64,000 nt of DNA from Lentzea pudingi (GCF_014646255.1 NZ_BMNC01000001.1:1-64000); one strand, 5' to 3'; shown: positions 1-8,847, numbered from the stretch's first letter. The notes: generated from the sequence alone by a model not told the origin. Program-made: numbers and translations.

Positions 1-1
1 C

Positions 2-178
2 GTCATCCGCCTCAACGGCCGCAACTACTCCGGCGGCCACTACGCCACGATCGTCGGCTACCGCGCGGGAGGCAACGAGTTCGCCGTGTCCGACCCCGCC
101 TACGCGGGTGGCGGGCTGCACTGGCTGAGCGCCTCGAACGTCTCGTCGGGCATCAAGCTCCGCCGGTACGTCGCCTGA
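2..178 (+). CDS. C39-like peptidase family protein, 3' end only
   Basis: Only the last 58 codons lie in the window, in the frame starting at base 2 with TGA at 176-178. The peptide contains GGHYATIVGY and FAVSDPAY, the pattern around the catalytic His and the following Asp/Pro strand of papain-like C39/C39_2 peptidase domains. The catalytic Cys would be upstream of the window. The last 26 bases overlap the 3' end of the convergent nucleotidyltransferase gene. The family call rests on this short motif alone; a secreted bacteriocin-type or cell-wall peptidase is possible. Confidence 0.6.
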   Translation, partial: VIRLNGRNYSGGHYATIVGYRAGGNEFAVSDPAYAGGGLHWLSASNVSSGIKLRRYVA

Positions 179-728
179 GGTCCTCGGGCTGATCGACGTC
201 CGCGCCGTCCGCCACGTCACCGCACTCGACGTGGCGGACGGTGTTCGCGCGCAGGTAGTCCCGGGCGCCCTGGTCGCCGGCCGCCGACGCCATGACGCCC
301 GCGAAGTGGTCCGACCCGATCAGCACGGGGTGCCCGACCTCACCGTCGTAGGTGGCCCTGGCCAGCGCTTCCGGCTCCGCCAGGGCCATCAGCCGGTGCA
401 GGGCCGCGACGGTGACCCCCGGAGTGTCCACGGGCAGGACGAGCACCGCGTCCGCGCTGCCGGCCGCGTGCAGGCCGGTGCGCAGCGACGAGCCCATGCC
501 GGTGTCCCAGTGCGGGTTGTCGACGACGGTCACGCCTTGGAGCTCCGCCCGCTGCCGCACCTCGGACGCCTGCGCGCCGAGCACCACGACCACCGGGGCG
601 CACCCGGCGGCTCTCAGGAGCTCCGCGGCCGAGTCCACGAAGAGCTTGCCGTCCAACGGGACGAGGGCCTTGGGGGAACCGAACCGGCGGCCGGCCCCCG
701 CGGCGAGCAGAAGACCGGCCACGCGCAT
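153..728 (-). CDS. MocA/MobA-like nucleotidyltransferase
   Basis: A 191-residue protein of the NTP_transf_3 (GT-A-like) fold. The N-terminal LLAAGAGRRFGSPKAL (about residues 6-21) is the nucleotide-binding loop with the conserved Gly-rich turn and Lys. VLPVDTPGV near residue 98 supplies the metal-binding Asp. Family members of this length transfer CMP or GMP to molybdopterin (MocA/MobA) or act in related cofactor pathways. No other molybdenum cofactor gene is adjacent, so the substrate is inferred only from family resemblance. It is convergent with the peptidase fragment (26-bp overlap) and lies 10 bp beyond the stop codon of the upstream response regulator on the same strand, so it may be the last gene of that operon. 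Confidence 0.85.
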   Translation of the reverse strand: MRVAGLLLAAGAGRRFGSPKALVPLDGKLFVDSAAELLRAAGCAPVVVVLGAQASEVRQRAELQGVTVVDNPHWDTGMGSSLRTGLHAAGSADAVLVLPVDTPGVTVAALHRLMALAEPEALARATYDGEVGHPVLIGSDHFAGVMASAAGDQGARDYLRANTVRHVECGDVADGADVDQPEDLRRRTGGA

Positions 729-738
729 GCCGTCGAAT

Positions 739-1401
739 CTAGTCGGTCCCGGCGATCCGGTAGCCGATTCCCGGCGTCGTCGCGATGATCGGCGGCTCGC
801 CCAGCTTGCGGCGCAACCGGCCCACCGTCACGGTCACGGTGTTGGTGAACGGGTCGGCGTACTCGTCCCACACCCGCTCCAGCAGGGCCTCGGCGCTCAG
901 GAAGCCGGGATGTGCCCCGAGCAGCGCCTCCAGGACGGCGAACTCCTTCACGGACAGGGCGAGGTGCCGTCCGTCGCGCACGGCGGTCCGGCGCACCGGG
1001 TCCAGCTCGATCCCGCCGACGCGCAGCACCGGGGGCCTCGCGTCCGGTCTGCGGCGGGCCAGCGCCCGGACGCGCAGGACCAGTTCGGGGAAGTGGAACG
1101 GCTTGCCGAGGTAGTCGTCGGCACCCAGCGTGAGGCCGCTGACCCGGTCGCCGGGCGCGCCCGCCGCGGTCAGCATCAGCACCATCGGCCGCCCGGCCCG
1201 TTCGATGATCATCCGGCACAGCACGTCGCCGTGCAGTCCCGGCAGGTCCCGGTCCAGGAGCACCACGTCGTACGGGGTGAGGTCGAGGCCGGCGGCGACC
1301 AGGCCGTCGTGCGCGAGGTCGACGGCCATGCCCTGGTCGCGGAGTCCTTCCGCGACGACCTCGGCGAGGGCTTGGTCGTCCTCGACGACCAGGACCCTCA
1401 C
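739..1401 (-). CDS. OmpR-family response regulator
   Basis: A 220-residue two-component regulator. The receiver domain has the acidic pair in VVEDD (residues 8-9), phospho-acceptor Asp50 in VVLLDRDLPG and the conserved Lys in GKPF. A winged-helix DNA-binding domain follows (LSVKEFAVLEALL ... TVTVGRLRRKLGEPPII). The GTG start at 1401 overlaps the kinase stop codon in a GTGA junction, so the pair is translationally coupled. A longer open frame extends upstream, but it would place about 88 non-homologous residues before the receiver domain. The divergent membrane protein at 2602 is a plausible target. Confidence 0.93.
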   Translation of the reverse strand: MRVLVVEDDQALAEVVAEGLRDQGMAVDLAHDGLVAAGLDLTPYDVVLLDRDLPGLHGDVLCRMIIERAGRPMVLMLTAAGAPGDRVSGLTLGADDYLGKPFHFPELVLRVRALARRRPDARPPVLRVGGIELDPVRRTAVRDGRHLALSVKEFAVLEALLGAHPGFLSAEALLERVWDEYADPFTNTVTVTVGRLRRKLGEPPIIATTPGIGYRIAGTD

Positions 1402-2516
1402 GCCGGCACCTTCGCGGCCGGAAGCGTGACCGACACGCCCAGGCCGCCGCCCGGCAGTGCGCGCAGGTCGAGCCGGCCGCCGTGCGCGGCGGCGACGGTG
1501 GCCACGATGGACAGTCCCAGACCCGACGAGCCGACGCGCTCCCCGCCGAGCCGTTCGAACGGTTGTGCCAGCCGGTCGACCTCCCGCTGGTCGTGGACGG
1601 GCCCGCCGGTCTCGACGACCAGCACCGCGGTCTCCTCGTCCGCGGAGCCGGTGATCCTGACCCATCCGCCGGTCTCGTTGTGCTTCACGGCGTTGTCGAC
1701 GACGTTGCCCACCAGCCGTGCCAGCAACACCGGACTGCCGAGGGCGACCGTTCCAGGAGGTACGTCCACCGTCACGGTCAGCCCCTTCGCGCCGGCCGCG
1801 GCGGACAGCTCGTGCAGCGCGTCGTCAGCGAGCTCGCCGAGGTCGACCGGGGCGGCGTCGGCCGGCACGCCGTGCCGAGCCCTGGCCAGCAGCAGGAACC
1901 CGTCGAGCAGGTGGTCGACCCGGTCGAGCTGCACGCGCAGGCGGTCCGCGAGCGCCACCGTCGAGGCCGGCGGATCGGGCTTGGCGACCGCCACGTCCAG
2001 CGACGCCCGCATCGTCGCCAGGGGAGTGCGCAGCTCGTGGGAGGCGTTGGCGGCGAAGCGGCGTTGCGCGGTGAACGACACCTCGAGCCGTTCGAGCAGT
2101 TCGTCGATGGTGTCGGCGAGGCCCTTCACCTCGTCGGCGGGACCGGTGACGGCCAGCCGCCGGTCCAGGCTGTCCGCGGAGATGCGCCGCGTCGCGCTCG
2201 TGATCGTCCGCAGCGGCCGCAGCACCCGCCTGGCCAGCACCCGGCCGGCCACCAGCGAGACGACCGCCATCACGACCAGCGCCAGCACCGATCCGGCCAG
2301 CAGCTGGCGTGCCTGCTGGGCGTGCACCTCGGCCAGTTGTTGCTGCAACTGCTGGACTTGCTGCCGCGCCGCGTCCTGGGCGGGCGGGTTCCCGGCGGGC
2401 GCGGTGCCGCTCATGCCGCCGGACAGCAGGAAGGTCAGGACCAGCAGCCCGACGCCGGACGCGAGGAACACGGCGGCGTACAGGATCGTGAACCTGGCAC
2501 CGGCGGTTCTGCTCAT
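1398..2516 (-). CDS. Two-component sensor histidine kinase
   Basis: A 372-residue membrane kinase. TM1 is at residues 9-32, followed by a short extracytoplasmic Gln-rich stretch (QQVQQLQQQLAEVHAQQ, likely helical). TM2 is at about 72-95, then come a HAMP domain, a HisKA domain with His160 in ASHELRTPLATM, and a HATPase_c domain with N-box (GNVVDNAVKHN) and G-box (GSSGLGLSIV). The sensory loop is only about 40 residues, as in intramembrane-sensing kinases that respond to envelope stress or antibiotics. ATG 2516 is chosen because TM1 begins directly after it; an ATG at 2552 is in frame. It is divergent from the ABC-2-like gene. Confidence 0.92.
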   Translation of the reverse strand: MSRTAGARFTILYAAVFLASGVGLLVLTFLLSGGMSGTAPAGNPPAQDAARQQVQQLQQQLAEVHAQQARQLLAGSVLALVVMAVVSLVAGRVLARRVLRPLRTITSATRRISADSLDRRLAVTGPADEVKGLADTIDELLERLEVSFTAQRRFAANASHELRTPLATMRASLDVAVAKPDPPASTVALADRLRVQLDRVDHLLDGFLLLARARHGVPADAAPVDLGELADDALHELSAAAGAKGLTVTVDVPPGTVALGSPVLLARLVGNVVDNAVKHNETGGWVRITGSADEETAVLVVETGGPVHDQREVDRLAQPFERLGGERVGSSGLGLSIVATVAAAHGGRLDLRALPGGGLGVSVTLPAAKVPA

Positions 2517-2601
2517 GTCGTCAGCATGCCCGGGAGGACCTAACAGCGGCATGACAAGGCGGGTTCGGGCCGTGTTACCGGCCGATCGGTAGACCAGCGC
2601 C

Positions 2602-4050
2602 ATGTCGATCACCGCACTTCTCCGCCGGGAGTGGACCGCGTTCCGCACTCCCGGTCGCCTGATCTCCCTGGCCGTCGCGGCCCTCGCCGTCATCGGGCTG
2701 GGCCTGCTGTTCGCCCCCAGCAATGGGTCGTCCTGCGACGGCCCGTGCTCCGCCGTCAGCGACAGGTTCTGGTTCCGGCACCAGGACCTCGGTCGCGAAG
2801 GCGCCATCACGGTCAGGATGACGTCGATGACCGGGACGATCACCTACCCGCCTCCCGGTCACGACCAGATCGTCGCCGGGCTCGTCCCGTGGGCGAAGGC
2901 CGGGATCATCGTCAAGGACGGCGTGCGGCAGGGTTCGCGCTACGCGGCGCTGGCGATGACCGGCGCCCACGGCGTGCGTTTCCAGCACGACTACGAGCAC
3001 GACGTCGCCGGACGCGCGGGCGGCGTCTCGGCGCAGTCGCCGGTCTGGTTGCGCCTGACCCGGTCCGGCGACACCATCACCGGGTCGGAGTCCGCGGACG
3101 GCGAGCAGTGGCACGTCGTCGGGACCGCGCAGCTCACAGGCCTCCCGGACACCGTCCAGGTCGGACTCTTCGCCACCTCGCCGGGCGACCTCACGCTCCG
3201 GGAGACCGGACTCGGCGGCACGATCGAGCAGGTGCGGTTCACCCAGGCCGTCGGCGTCTTCGACACCGTCACCGTCGAGGGCGGCACCGGCCGGTGGGAC
3301 AGCAGGCCGGTCGGCGAGATGAACCACACGGACTGGGAGAAGTTCCACATCGCGTCAGGCGCGGTGGAGAAGGACGGCGTCGTCACGGTCAGCGGCACCG
3401 GCGACATCGGGCCGATCGGTGAAGGAGGAGTGCACGGCGTCGAGAAGACGTTGTCCGGCTTGGTGATCGCGTTGGTCGTCGTGCTCGTCGTGGCGGCACG
3501 TCATGGCGCTCGAACGGCTCAGGAGACGTCCTCCCGGCAGGTGGTCGCGGCCCGGGCGGCCGTCGTCGGGTCGGCCACCTTCGTCACCGGTCTGGTCGCC
3601 GCCGGCATCGTCGTCGCGGCCGCGGCACCGTCGTGGTGGACCGGAGTGCGGGTGGTCGCCGGCGTCGCCGCGGTGCTCGCGCTGTGCGCGGTCCTCTCGT
3701 ACGGGTTCGGCGTGTGGCTGCGCCGCGGCTGGGCGGCGATCGTCGCCGGACTGGCGTTGATCGCCCTGCCCCACGCCGTCACGTCGGTTCCGCTGCTGCC
3801 CGACGCGGTCGCGGAGTGGCTGCTGCGCATCACCCCGGCCGCGGGCTTCGCCGTCAAGCAGACGGTAGTGGAGTATCCGCAGGTCACGGCGCACTACGCA
3901 CCGTCGGCCGGGTACTTCCCGCTGCCGGGGTGGGCAGGACTCGCGGTGCTCGGCGCGTACGTGGCGGTAGTGCTGTGGCCGGCTAACCCAGGTTCTCGAG
4001 GATCAGCGACGACGCCGCTTCCGGGATCTCCTCGGGGATCCAGTGGCTGA
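2602..4050 (+). CDS. ABC-2-type permease-like membrane protein with inserted DUF1349-like domain
   Basis: A 482-residue protein. An N-terminal cytoplasmic LLRREWTAFRTPGR and TM1 (about 19-38) are followed by about 230 extracytoplasmic residues. That region resembles a concanavalin/LamG-like DUF1349 sandwich (WAKAGIIVKDG, RFQHDYEHD, ADGEQWHVVG, VGLFATSP). Five or so C-terminal membrane segments begin near residue 280. The layout resembles permeases beside OmpR/kinase pairs, but no ATPase gene lies next to it. The tail after VAVVLW (PANPGSRGSATT...) does not look like a membrane-protein end. Its last 68 bp overlap the convergent hydrolase, so the C-terminus may have been truncated or frameshifted. 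Role in export or surface sensing is inference. Confidence 0.7.
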   Translation: MSITALLRREWTAFRTPGRLISLAVAALAVIGLGLLFAPSNGSSCDGPCSAVSDRFWFRHQDLGREGAITVRMTSMTGTITYPPPGHDQIVAGLVPWAKAGIIVKDGVRQGSRYAALAMTGAHGVRFQHDYEHDVAGRAGGVSAQSPVWLRLTRSGDTITGSESADGEQWHVVGTAQLTGLPDTVQVGLFATSPGDLTLRETGLGGTIEQVRFTQAVGVFDTVTVEGGTGRWDSRPVGEMNHTDWEKFHIASGAVEKDGVVTVSGTGDIGPIGEGGVHGVEKTLSGLVIALVVVLVVAARHGARTAQETSSRQVVAARAAVVGSATFVTGLVAAGIVVAAAAPSWWTGVRVVAGVAAVLALCAVLSYGFGVWLRRGWAAIVAGLALIALPHAVTSVPLLPDAVAEWLLRITPAAGFAVKQTVVEYPQVTAHYAPSAGYFPLPGWAGLAVLGAYVAVVLWPANPGSRGSATTPLPGSPRGSSG

Positions 4051-4819
4051 CGTCCTCGACCATCTCGAACCGGTACGGCCCGGTGCACCACTTCTCGGTC
4101 TCGAAGGCCGCGAACGACCCGAACGCGACGTCCTCGGTGCTCCAGACGTACATCGTCTTCACGCTGACCTTGTCCGCGGCGCCGTCTGGCCTGCCCGCGC
4201 GGTACCAGTTCAAGGCGGCCGTCAGCGCGCCCGGCTCGGACAGCCGCTGCACGTACTCCTCGACGTGCGAGGGCCGGATCCGCCACTCGAACATCTGCTT
4301 GAGGGCGTGGGCGTTGTTGTCGAGCATGCGCTTCTCGGTGCTGCGCTCACGCCAGTCGCGCATGTACTGCGACCGCATCGCCTGCTCCTCGTCGGTCTGC
4401 AGCGCGGTCTTCAGGGCGCCGGGGTGCGGCGTGGAGAAGACGGTGAGGGTGCGCAGGCGTTCGGGGTGCTCGATCGCGGTCCACCACGCGACGGCGCCGC
4501 CCCAGTCGTGGCCGACCAGGTCGAACGTGTCCCAGCCCTGCGAGTCCGCGATCGCGATCACGTCGCCCACCAGGTGTGTGACCGTGTACTCGGACACCTG
4601 CTCCGGGCGCACGCCGGGGGAGTAGCCGCGCTGGTCGGGTGCGACGGCGCGGAAGCCGTTCACGCCGAGGACCGCGACCTGGTGCTCCCACTCGATGGCG
4701 GCCTCGGGGAAGCCGTGCAGCAGCAGCACCGGGCGGCCGTCCTCGGGACCGGACGCGATGGCGTCGAAGGACCCTGCCCCGGTCTCGATGCTGAGGTGTT
4801 CGATCACGAGTTCGAACAC
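3983..4819 (-). CDS. Alpha/beta hydrolase, epoxide-hydrolase type
   Basis: A 278-residue alpha/beta hydrolase. LLLHGFPEAAIEW is the oxyanion-hole motif. The nucleophile elbow is VGHDWGGAVAW, with Asp in place of Ser, as in epoxide hydrolases and haloalkane dehalogenases. The C-terminal VEDVSHWIPEE supplies the catalytic His. GTG 4819 is chosen because homology begins there; GTG 4807 is an alternative, and the open frame upstream is non-homologous. The 3' end overlaps the convergent membrane protein by 68 bp. It is divergent from the lipid-modification operon across about 60 bp. Confidence 0.85.
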   Translation of the reverse strand: MFELVIEHLSIETGAGSFDAIASGPEDGRPVLLLHGFPEAAIEWEHQVAVLGVNGFRAVAPDQRGYSPGVRPEQVSEYTVTHLVGDVIAIADSQGWDTFDLVGHDWGGAVAWWTAIEHPERLRTLTVFSTPHPGALKTALQTDEEQAMRSQYMRDWRERSTEKRMLDNNAHALKQMFEWRIRPSHVEEYVQRLSEPGALTAALNWYRAGRPDGAADKVSVKTMYVWSTEDVAFGSFAAFETEKWCTGPYRFEMVEDVSHWIPEEIPEAASSLILENLG

Positions 4820-4880
4820 TACCTGTGTGAGCTGGCTCTCATCGGGCGAGCCGACTGACGTGGCCTCACGAACATCAAGT

Positions 4881-5570
4881 GTGCATCCGCAAGTGGACGT
4901 GGCGAAGCCACGGGGCGAGACGAATGCCGTCGTGCTGGTGCTGCACGGCGGACGGGAACACGGCACGGATCCGGTCCGGCGCCTCAACCTCGCGTACCTG
5001 CGGATGGTCCCGCTGGCCCGCGCGCTGCGCGCCCCCGGCGTCGAGGTCTGGACCCTCCGCTACCGGGTGCGCGGCTGGAACGCGCCGGACCTCGATCCGG
5101 TGAAGGACGCCCAGTGGGCGCTGGACAGGATCGCGGAGCTGCATCCGGGCAGGCCGGTCGTGCTCGTCGGGCACTCGATGGGCGGGCGGACCGCGCTGCG
5201 CGTCGCCGGGCATCCGAACGTGGTCGCGGTGTGCGCGCTGGCGCCGTGGCTCGTGCCCGGCGAGCCGTTCGAGCAGCTCAGGGGCAAGGCACTGCTCATC
5301 GCGCACGGCGACATGGAGCGGATGACGGACCCGGCGAGGTCGCTGGCGTTCGCGCGGCAGGCCAAGACCGTGACGGACCGGGTCGCGCGCTTCAGCGTCG
5401 TCGGCGACGGGCACGCGATGCTCAAGAGGGCGAAGGACTGGTCCCGGCTGGTCGTGGCTTTCGTCCACGGTGAACTCGGGCTCGAACCGGTGGCACCCGA
5501 CATCGCGAATGCGATGCGGGAGGTCTCGCCGCGAGGCCTCGACGTGCCTTTGGGAGGCTCGCGTGGCTGA
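4881..5570 (+). CDS. Alpha/beta hydrolase (serine type)
   Basis: A cytoplasmic alpha/beta hydrolase of about 229 residues. VLVLHGGREHG is the oxyanion-loop motif, LVGHSMGGRTALR the Ser nucleophile elbow, and VVGDGHAML the catalytic His. The fold and the short lid resemble small monoacylglycerol-lipase/dienelactone-type hydrolases. The start is uncertain: GTG 4881, 4893 and 4899 are all in frame, and the longer frame back to 4695 lacks homology. Its stop overlaps the GTG start of the FAD oxidoreductase by 8 bp, placing it first in the lipid-modification operon, where it might release or trim acyl esters. That role is inference. Confidence 0.8.
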   Translation: MHPQVDVAKPRGETNAVVLVLHGGREHGTDPVRRLNLAYLRMVPLARALRAPGVEVWTLRYRVRGWNAPDLDPVKDAQWALDRIAELHPGRPVVLVGHSMGGRTALRVAGHPNVVAVCALAPWLVPGEPFEQLRGKALLIAHGDMERMTDPARSLAFARQAKTVTDRVARFSVVGDGHAMLKRAKDWSRLVVAFVHGELGLEPVAPDIANAMREVSPRGLDVPLGGSRG

Positions 5571-6801
5571 GGTCGCCGTCATCGGAGCAGGGGTTGCCGG
5601 GCTCACGGCCGCCTATGTGCTGCAACGCAAGCACGACGTGACGCTGTTCGAGGCCGACGACCGGCTCGGCGGCCACGCGCACACGCACGACATCGGCGGC
5701 ACGGCCGTCGACTCCGGGTTCATCGTCCACAACGAACGGACCTACCCGAACCTGATCAGGCTCTTCCGCGAGCTGGGCGTGTCCACTCAGGACTCCGAGA
5801 TGTCGATGAGCGTGCGGTGCGACGGCTGCGGCCTCGAGTACGCGGGCGCGAAGAAGCTGCCCGGGTTGTTCGCCCGCCGTGAGAACGCCATCAACCTCGA
5901 CTACCTGCGGATGCTCAGCGAGGTCACGCGGTTCTACAAGCACGCCCAGCGCGTTCTCGCCCACGAGGAGGCGCACGACGTCACGCTCGGCGCGTTCCTC
6001 GCGATCGGCGGGTACAGCCGGTACTTCATCGACCACTTCATCGTCCCGCTGGTCAGCGCGGTGTGGTCGTCCGGCGCGGCGCTGAGCATGAAGTACCCGG
6101 CCTGGTACCTGTTCGAGTTCCTCGCGAACCACGGGATGCTCGCCATCGGCGGCACGCCGCAGTGGAAGACCGTGGCCGGCGGCTCGCGCACGTACGTCGA
6201 ACGGGCGGTCCGGGGGCTCAAGGCCGTGCACGTCGGCACGCCCGTCCGGGCCGTGACGCGCACCGCCGCGGGGGTGGAGATCCGTGACGAGAACAACGTG
6301 CCGCACACCGTGGACCACGTCGTCATCGCCACGCACCCGGACCAGGCGCTGGGCCTGCTGGCCGACCCGACGCGCGAGGAGAAGGAGGTGCTCGGCGCCT
6401 TCCGGTACTCCCGCAACGAGACGTGGCTGCACACCGACGCCTCGATCCTGCCGCGGGCGACCGGCGCGCGGGCGTCGTGGAACCTCTACAAGCGGGCCTG
6501 CCGGGAAACGAGCGACCAGGTGCTCGTCAGCTACCACATGAACCGGCTGATGCGGCTCGACGAACCCCGCGACTTCGTCGTCACGCTCAACCCGCACGAC
6601 GTGAACCCGGACCGGGTGCTCGCGAAGATGGTCTACGAGCACCCGATCTACACGCCGGAGTCCGTTGCCGCGCAACGACGTCTGCCCGAGATCAACACCG
6701 GCACGACGGCCTACGCCGGTGCGTACCACGGCTGGGGCTTCCACGAGGACGGCTGCGCGTCCGGCGTGCGTGCGGCCCAGCACCTCGGGGTGGACTGGTG
6801 A
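5563..6801 (+). CDS. FAD/NAD(P)-binding amine-oxidase-like oxidoreductase (COG2907)
   Basis: A 412-residue flavoprotein. The N-terminal VAVIGAGVAGLTAAYVL is a Rossmann dinucleotide fold, followed by FEADDRLGGHAHTHD, which binds the FAD ribose. The body matches the COG2907 family (YSRYFIDHFIVPLVSAVWS, GGTPQWKTVAGGSRTYV). These proteins occur almost invariably beside DUF1365 and cyclopropane-fatty-acid synthase-like genes and are thought to oxidise or desaturate methylated acyl chains; that function is family knowledge and was not tested here. GTG 5563 is preceded by GGGAGG at 5552-5557. It overlaps the upstream gene by 8 bp and the downstream gene by 4 bp. Confidence 0.9.
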   Translation: MAEVAVIGAGVAGLTAAYVLQRKHDVTLFEADDRLGGHAHTHDIGGTAVDSGFIVHNERTYPNLIRLFRELGVSTQDSEMSMSVRCDGCGLEYAGAKKLPGLFARRENAINLDYLRMLSEVTRFYKHAQRVLAHEEAHDVTLGAFLAIGGYSRYFIDHFIVPLVSAVWSSGAALSMKYPAWYLFEFLANHGMLAIGGTPQWKTVAGGSRTYVERAVRGLKAVHVGTPVRAVTRTAAGVEIRDENNVPHTVDHVVIATHPDQALGLLADPTREEKEVLGAFRYSRNETWLHTDASILPRATGARASWNLYKRACRETSDQVLVSYHMNRLMRLDEPRDFVVTLNPHDVNPDRVLAKMVYEHPIYTPESVAAQRRLPEINTGTTAYAGAYHGWGFHEDGCASGVRAAQHLGVDW

Positions 6802-7478
6802 TCTACGACGTCCTCATCACCCACCAGCGCCGCGAGTTGCTCGACCGGACGTTCAGCCACCGCGCCTACATGTGGCTGGTCGACCTCGACGGGCTGCCGC
6901 GCCTTCCCCTGTGGGCGCGGCCGTTCGCGAGGTTCCAGGCCCGCGACCACCTCGGGTCACCGGACAGGACCATCCGGGAGAACCTCGACGAATGGCTGGC
7001 CGGGCGCGGGATCGACCTCGGCGGCGGACAGGTCCTGATGCTCGCCAACGCGCGCGTGCTCGGCTACGTCTTCAACCCGCTTTCCGTGTACTGGTGCCAC
7101 GACGCTTCCGGAGAGCTCGTGTGCGTCGTCGCGGAAGTGCACAACACCTACGGCGGACGGCACTGCTATCTGCTGCGCACCGACGACAAGGGGCGTGCGT
7201 CGGTCGACAAGGAGTTCTACGTCTCCCCGTTCCTCGAGGTCGACGGCCACTACGTGATGAGGCTGCCGAAGCCGGGGGACCAGCTGTCCGTGACGATCGC
7301 GTTGCGGCAGAACGGGAAGACGACCTTCAGCGCGACGATGAAGGGCGAGCGCAGTTCGGGACTGCGCATGCTGCTGCGCCGTCCGCTGATGCCCCAGCGC
7401 GTGTCCGCGTTGATCCGCCGTCACGGAATCGCGCTCTACCTCAGGCGCGTCCCGATCATCCCCAGGAGCGATGGATGA
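6798..7478 (+). CDS. DUF1365 family protein
   Basis: A 226-residue DUF1365 protein. Diagnostic stretches are THQRRELLDRTFSHRAYMW at the N-terminus, NARVLGYVFNPLSVYWCHD near the middle, and VAEVHNTYGGRHCYLL followed by KEFYVSPFLEVDGHY. The biochemical role is not established. Its constant partnership with COG2907 and CFA-synthase genes suggests modification of unsaturated phospholipid acyl chains. GTG 6798 overlaps the preceding stop (GTGA), and its own stop overlaps the next ATG (ATGA), so the three proteins are probably made at matched ratio. Confidence 0.9.
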   Translation: MIYDVLITHQRRELLDRTFSHRAYMWLVDLDGLPRLPLWARPFARFQARDHLGSPDRTIRENLDEWLAGRGIDLGGGQVLMLANARVLGYVFNPLSVYWCHDASGELVCVVAEVHNTYGGRHCYLLRTDDKGRASVDKEFYVSPFLEVDGHYVMRLPKPGDQLSVTIALRQNGKTTFSATMKGERSSGLRMLLRRPLMPQRVSALIRRHGIALYLRRVPIIPRSDG

Positions 7479-8701
7479 GCACGTTGTCCCTGCCCAAGCC
7501 CAACCAGGGCATTTGGCCAGGCCTCTTCACCGCGCCGCGGTCGCCGATGCGCGCCCGGATCGCCGAGTCGCTGTTCCGCAACGCCGTGAGCTCGTTGCCG
7601 GTCACCGTGCGGTTCCCCGACGGCCGGACGTGGGGAGCCGGTGGCCCGGTGATGCGGCTCGTCCGTCCCGGCGAGTTCTTCCACCGCCTCGGTGCCGACG
7701 CCAAGATCGGCTTCGGCGAGGCCTACATGGTGGGCGACTGGGTGTCCGACGAGCTCGCGGACGTGCTCGCGGTGTTCGCGGCCAAGCTCTCGACCCTCAT
7801 CCCGCCCGGCCTGCAGCGGATGAGGCGGTGGGCGGAGCGGCGCCAGACCGAGGTGAACGACGTCGCGGGCTCGCGGCAGAACATCCACCGGCACTACGAC
7901 CTGTCGAACGAGCTGTTCGCGGTGTTCCTCGACGAGACGATGACGTACTCGTCGGCGTTGTTCGACCGCGGCGAGGCCGACCTGCGCACGGCCCAGTTGC
8001 GCAAGATCGACGGCGTGCTCGACTACGCCGGCGTCCGGTCCGGCTCCCGCGTGCTGGAGATCGGCACGGGCTGGGGCGCGCTCGCCATCCGGGCGGCGCA
8101 GCGGGGTGCCACGGTCACGTCGCTGACCATCTCCGCCGAACAGCGCAAGCTGGCGCTGGCTCGGGTGAGGGAGGCGGGTCTCCACGATCGGGTGACGGTC
8201 GAGCTGCGTGACTACCGAGAGGAGCACGGTCGGTACGACGCCGTCGTCAGCGTCGAGATGATCGAGGCGGTCGGTGCCGAGTACTGGCCCGAGTACTTCT
8301 CGATGCTCGACCGCGTGCTGGCCCCTGGCGGCCGCGTCGGGCTGCAGGCGATCACCATGCCGCACGACCGCATGATCGCGAGCAAGGCCAGCTACACCTG
8401 GATCCACAAGTACATCTTCCCCGGCGGGCTCATCCCGTCGGTGCGGTCGATCGAGGAGTCGGTGCGCGACCACACCCGGCTGCGCATCGCCGAGACCCGG
8501 TCGTTCGGCGACGACTACGCCGAGACGCTGCGCCGCTGGCGCGAGACGTTCCTCACCCGTTGGGACGAGGTGCGGGACCAGGGCTTCGACGACACGTTCC
8601 GCCGGATGTGGGAGTTCTACCTCGCCTACTCGGAGGCAGGCTTCCGCGTCGGATACCTCGGGGTGCAGCAGTTCGGCATGGCCGAAAGACTGGGCCGTTA
8701 G
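7475..8701 (+). CDS. cfa: Cyclopropane-fatty-acid-phospholipid synthase family methyltransferase
   Basis: A 408-residue SAM-dependent CFA synthase/methyl-fatty-acid synthase. The N-terminal domain (residues 1-120) has GEAYMVGDW. The catalytic domain has NIHRHYDLSNELFAVFLDETMTYSSALF, the SAM loop VLEIGTGWGALAIRAA near residue 192, VSVEMIEAVG and YIFPGG(L)IPSV. It methylates the double bond of phospholipid-bound unsaturated acyl chains to cyclopropane or methyl(ene) products. With the FAD oxidoreductase and DUF1365 protein the end product could be a methyl-branched or further oxidised acid; which one cannot be read from sequence. Last gene of the operon. A 9-bp inverted repeat (8700-8708/8752-8760) follows the stop. 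Confidence 0.93.
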   Translation: MSTLSLPKPNQGIWPGLFTAPRSPMRARIAESLFRNAVSSLPVTVRFPDGRTWGAGGPVMRLVRPGEFFHRLGADAKIGFGEAYMVGDWVSDELADVLAVFAAKLSTLIPPGLQRMRRWAERRQTEVNDVAGSRQNIHRHYDLSNELFAVFLDETMTYSSALFDRGEADLRTAQLRKIDGVLDYAGVRSGSRVLEIGTGWGALAIRAAQRGATVTSLTISAEQRKLALARVREAGLHDRVTVELRDYREEHGRYDAVVSVEMIEAVGAEYWPEYFSMLDRVLAPGGRVGLQAITMPHDRMIASKASYTWIHKYIFPGGLIPSVRSIEESVRDHTRLRIAETRSFGDDYAETLRRWRETFLTRWDEVRDQGFDDTFRRMWEFYLAYSEAGFRVGYLGVQQFGMAERLGR

Positions 8702-8847
8702 GACCACGTTCTACCCCATAAGGGTGCTGCTCGCCCCACCCGACTGGACTTCGTGGTCCTCTTTGAAGCAGGCGGTATCAATCGGCTCGCTGCGGTCTCT
8801 TCTTCAGTGAAGCCCCTAGTGTCGCTGTAGTGGAGGAGGTCGCCGGG

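Noticed and set aside
739..1665. 308-residue version of the response regulator
   Set aside because: The first 88 residues are Arg/Gly-rich, overlap the kinase gene on the same strand in another frame and have no homology; the GTGA overlap start at 1401 is better.
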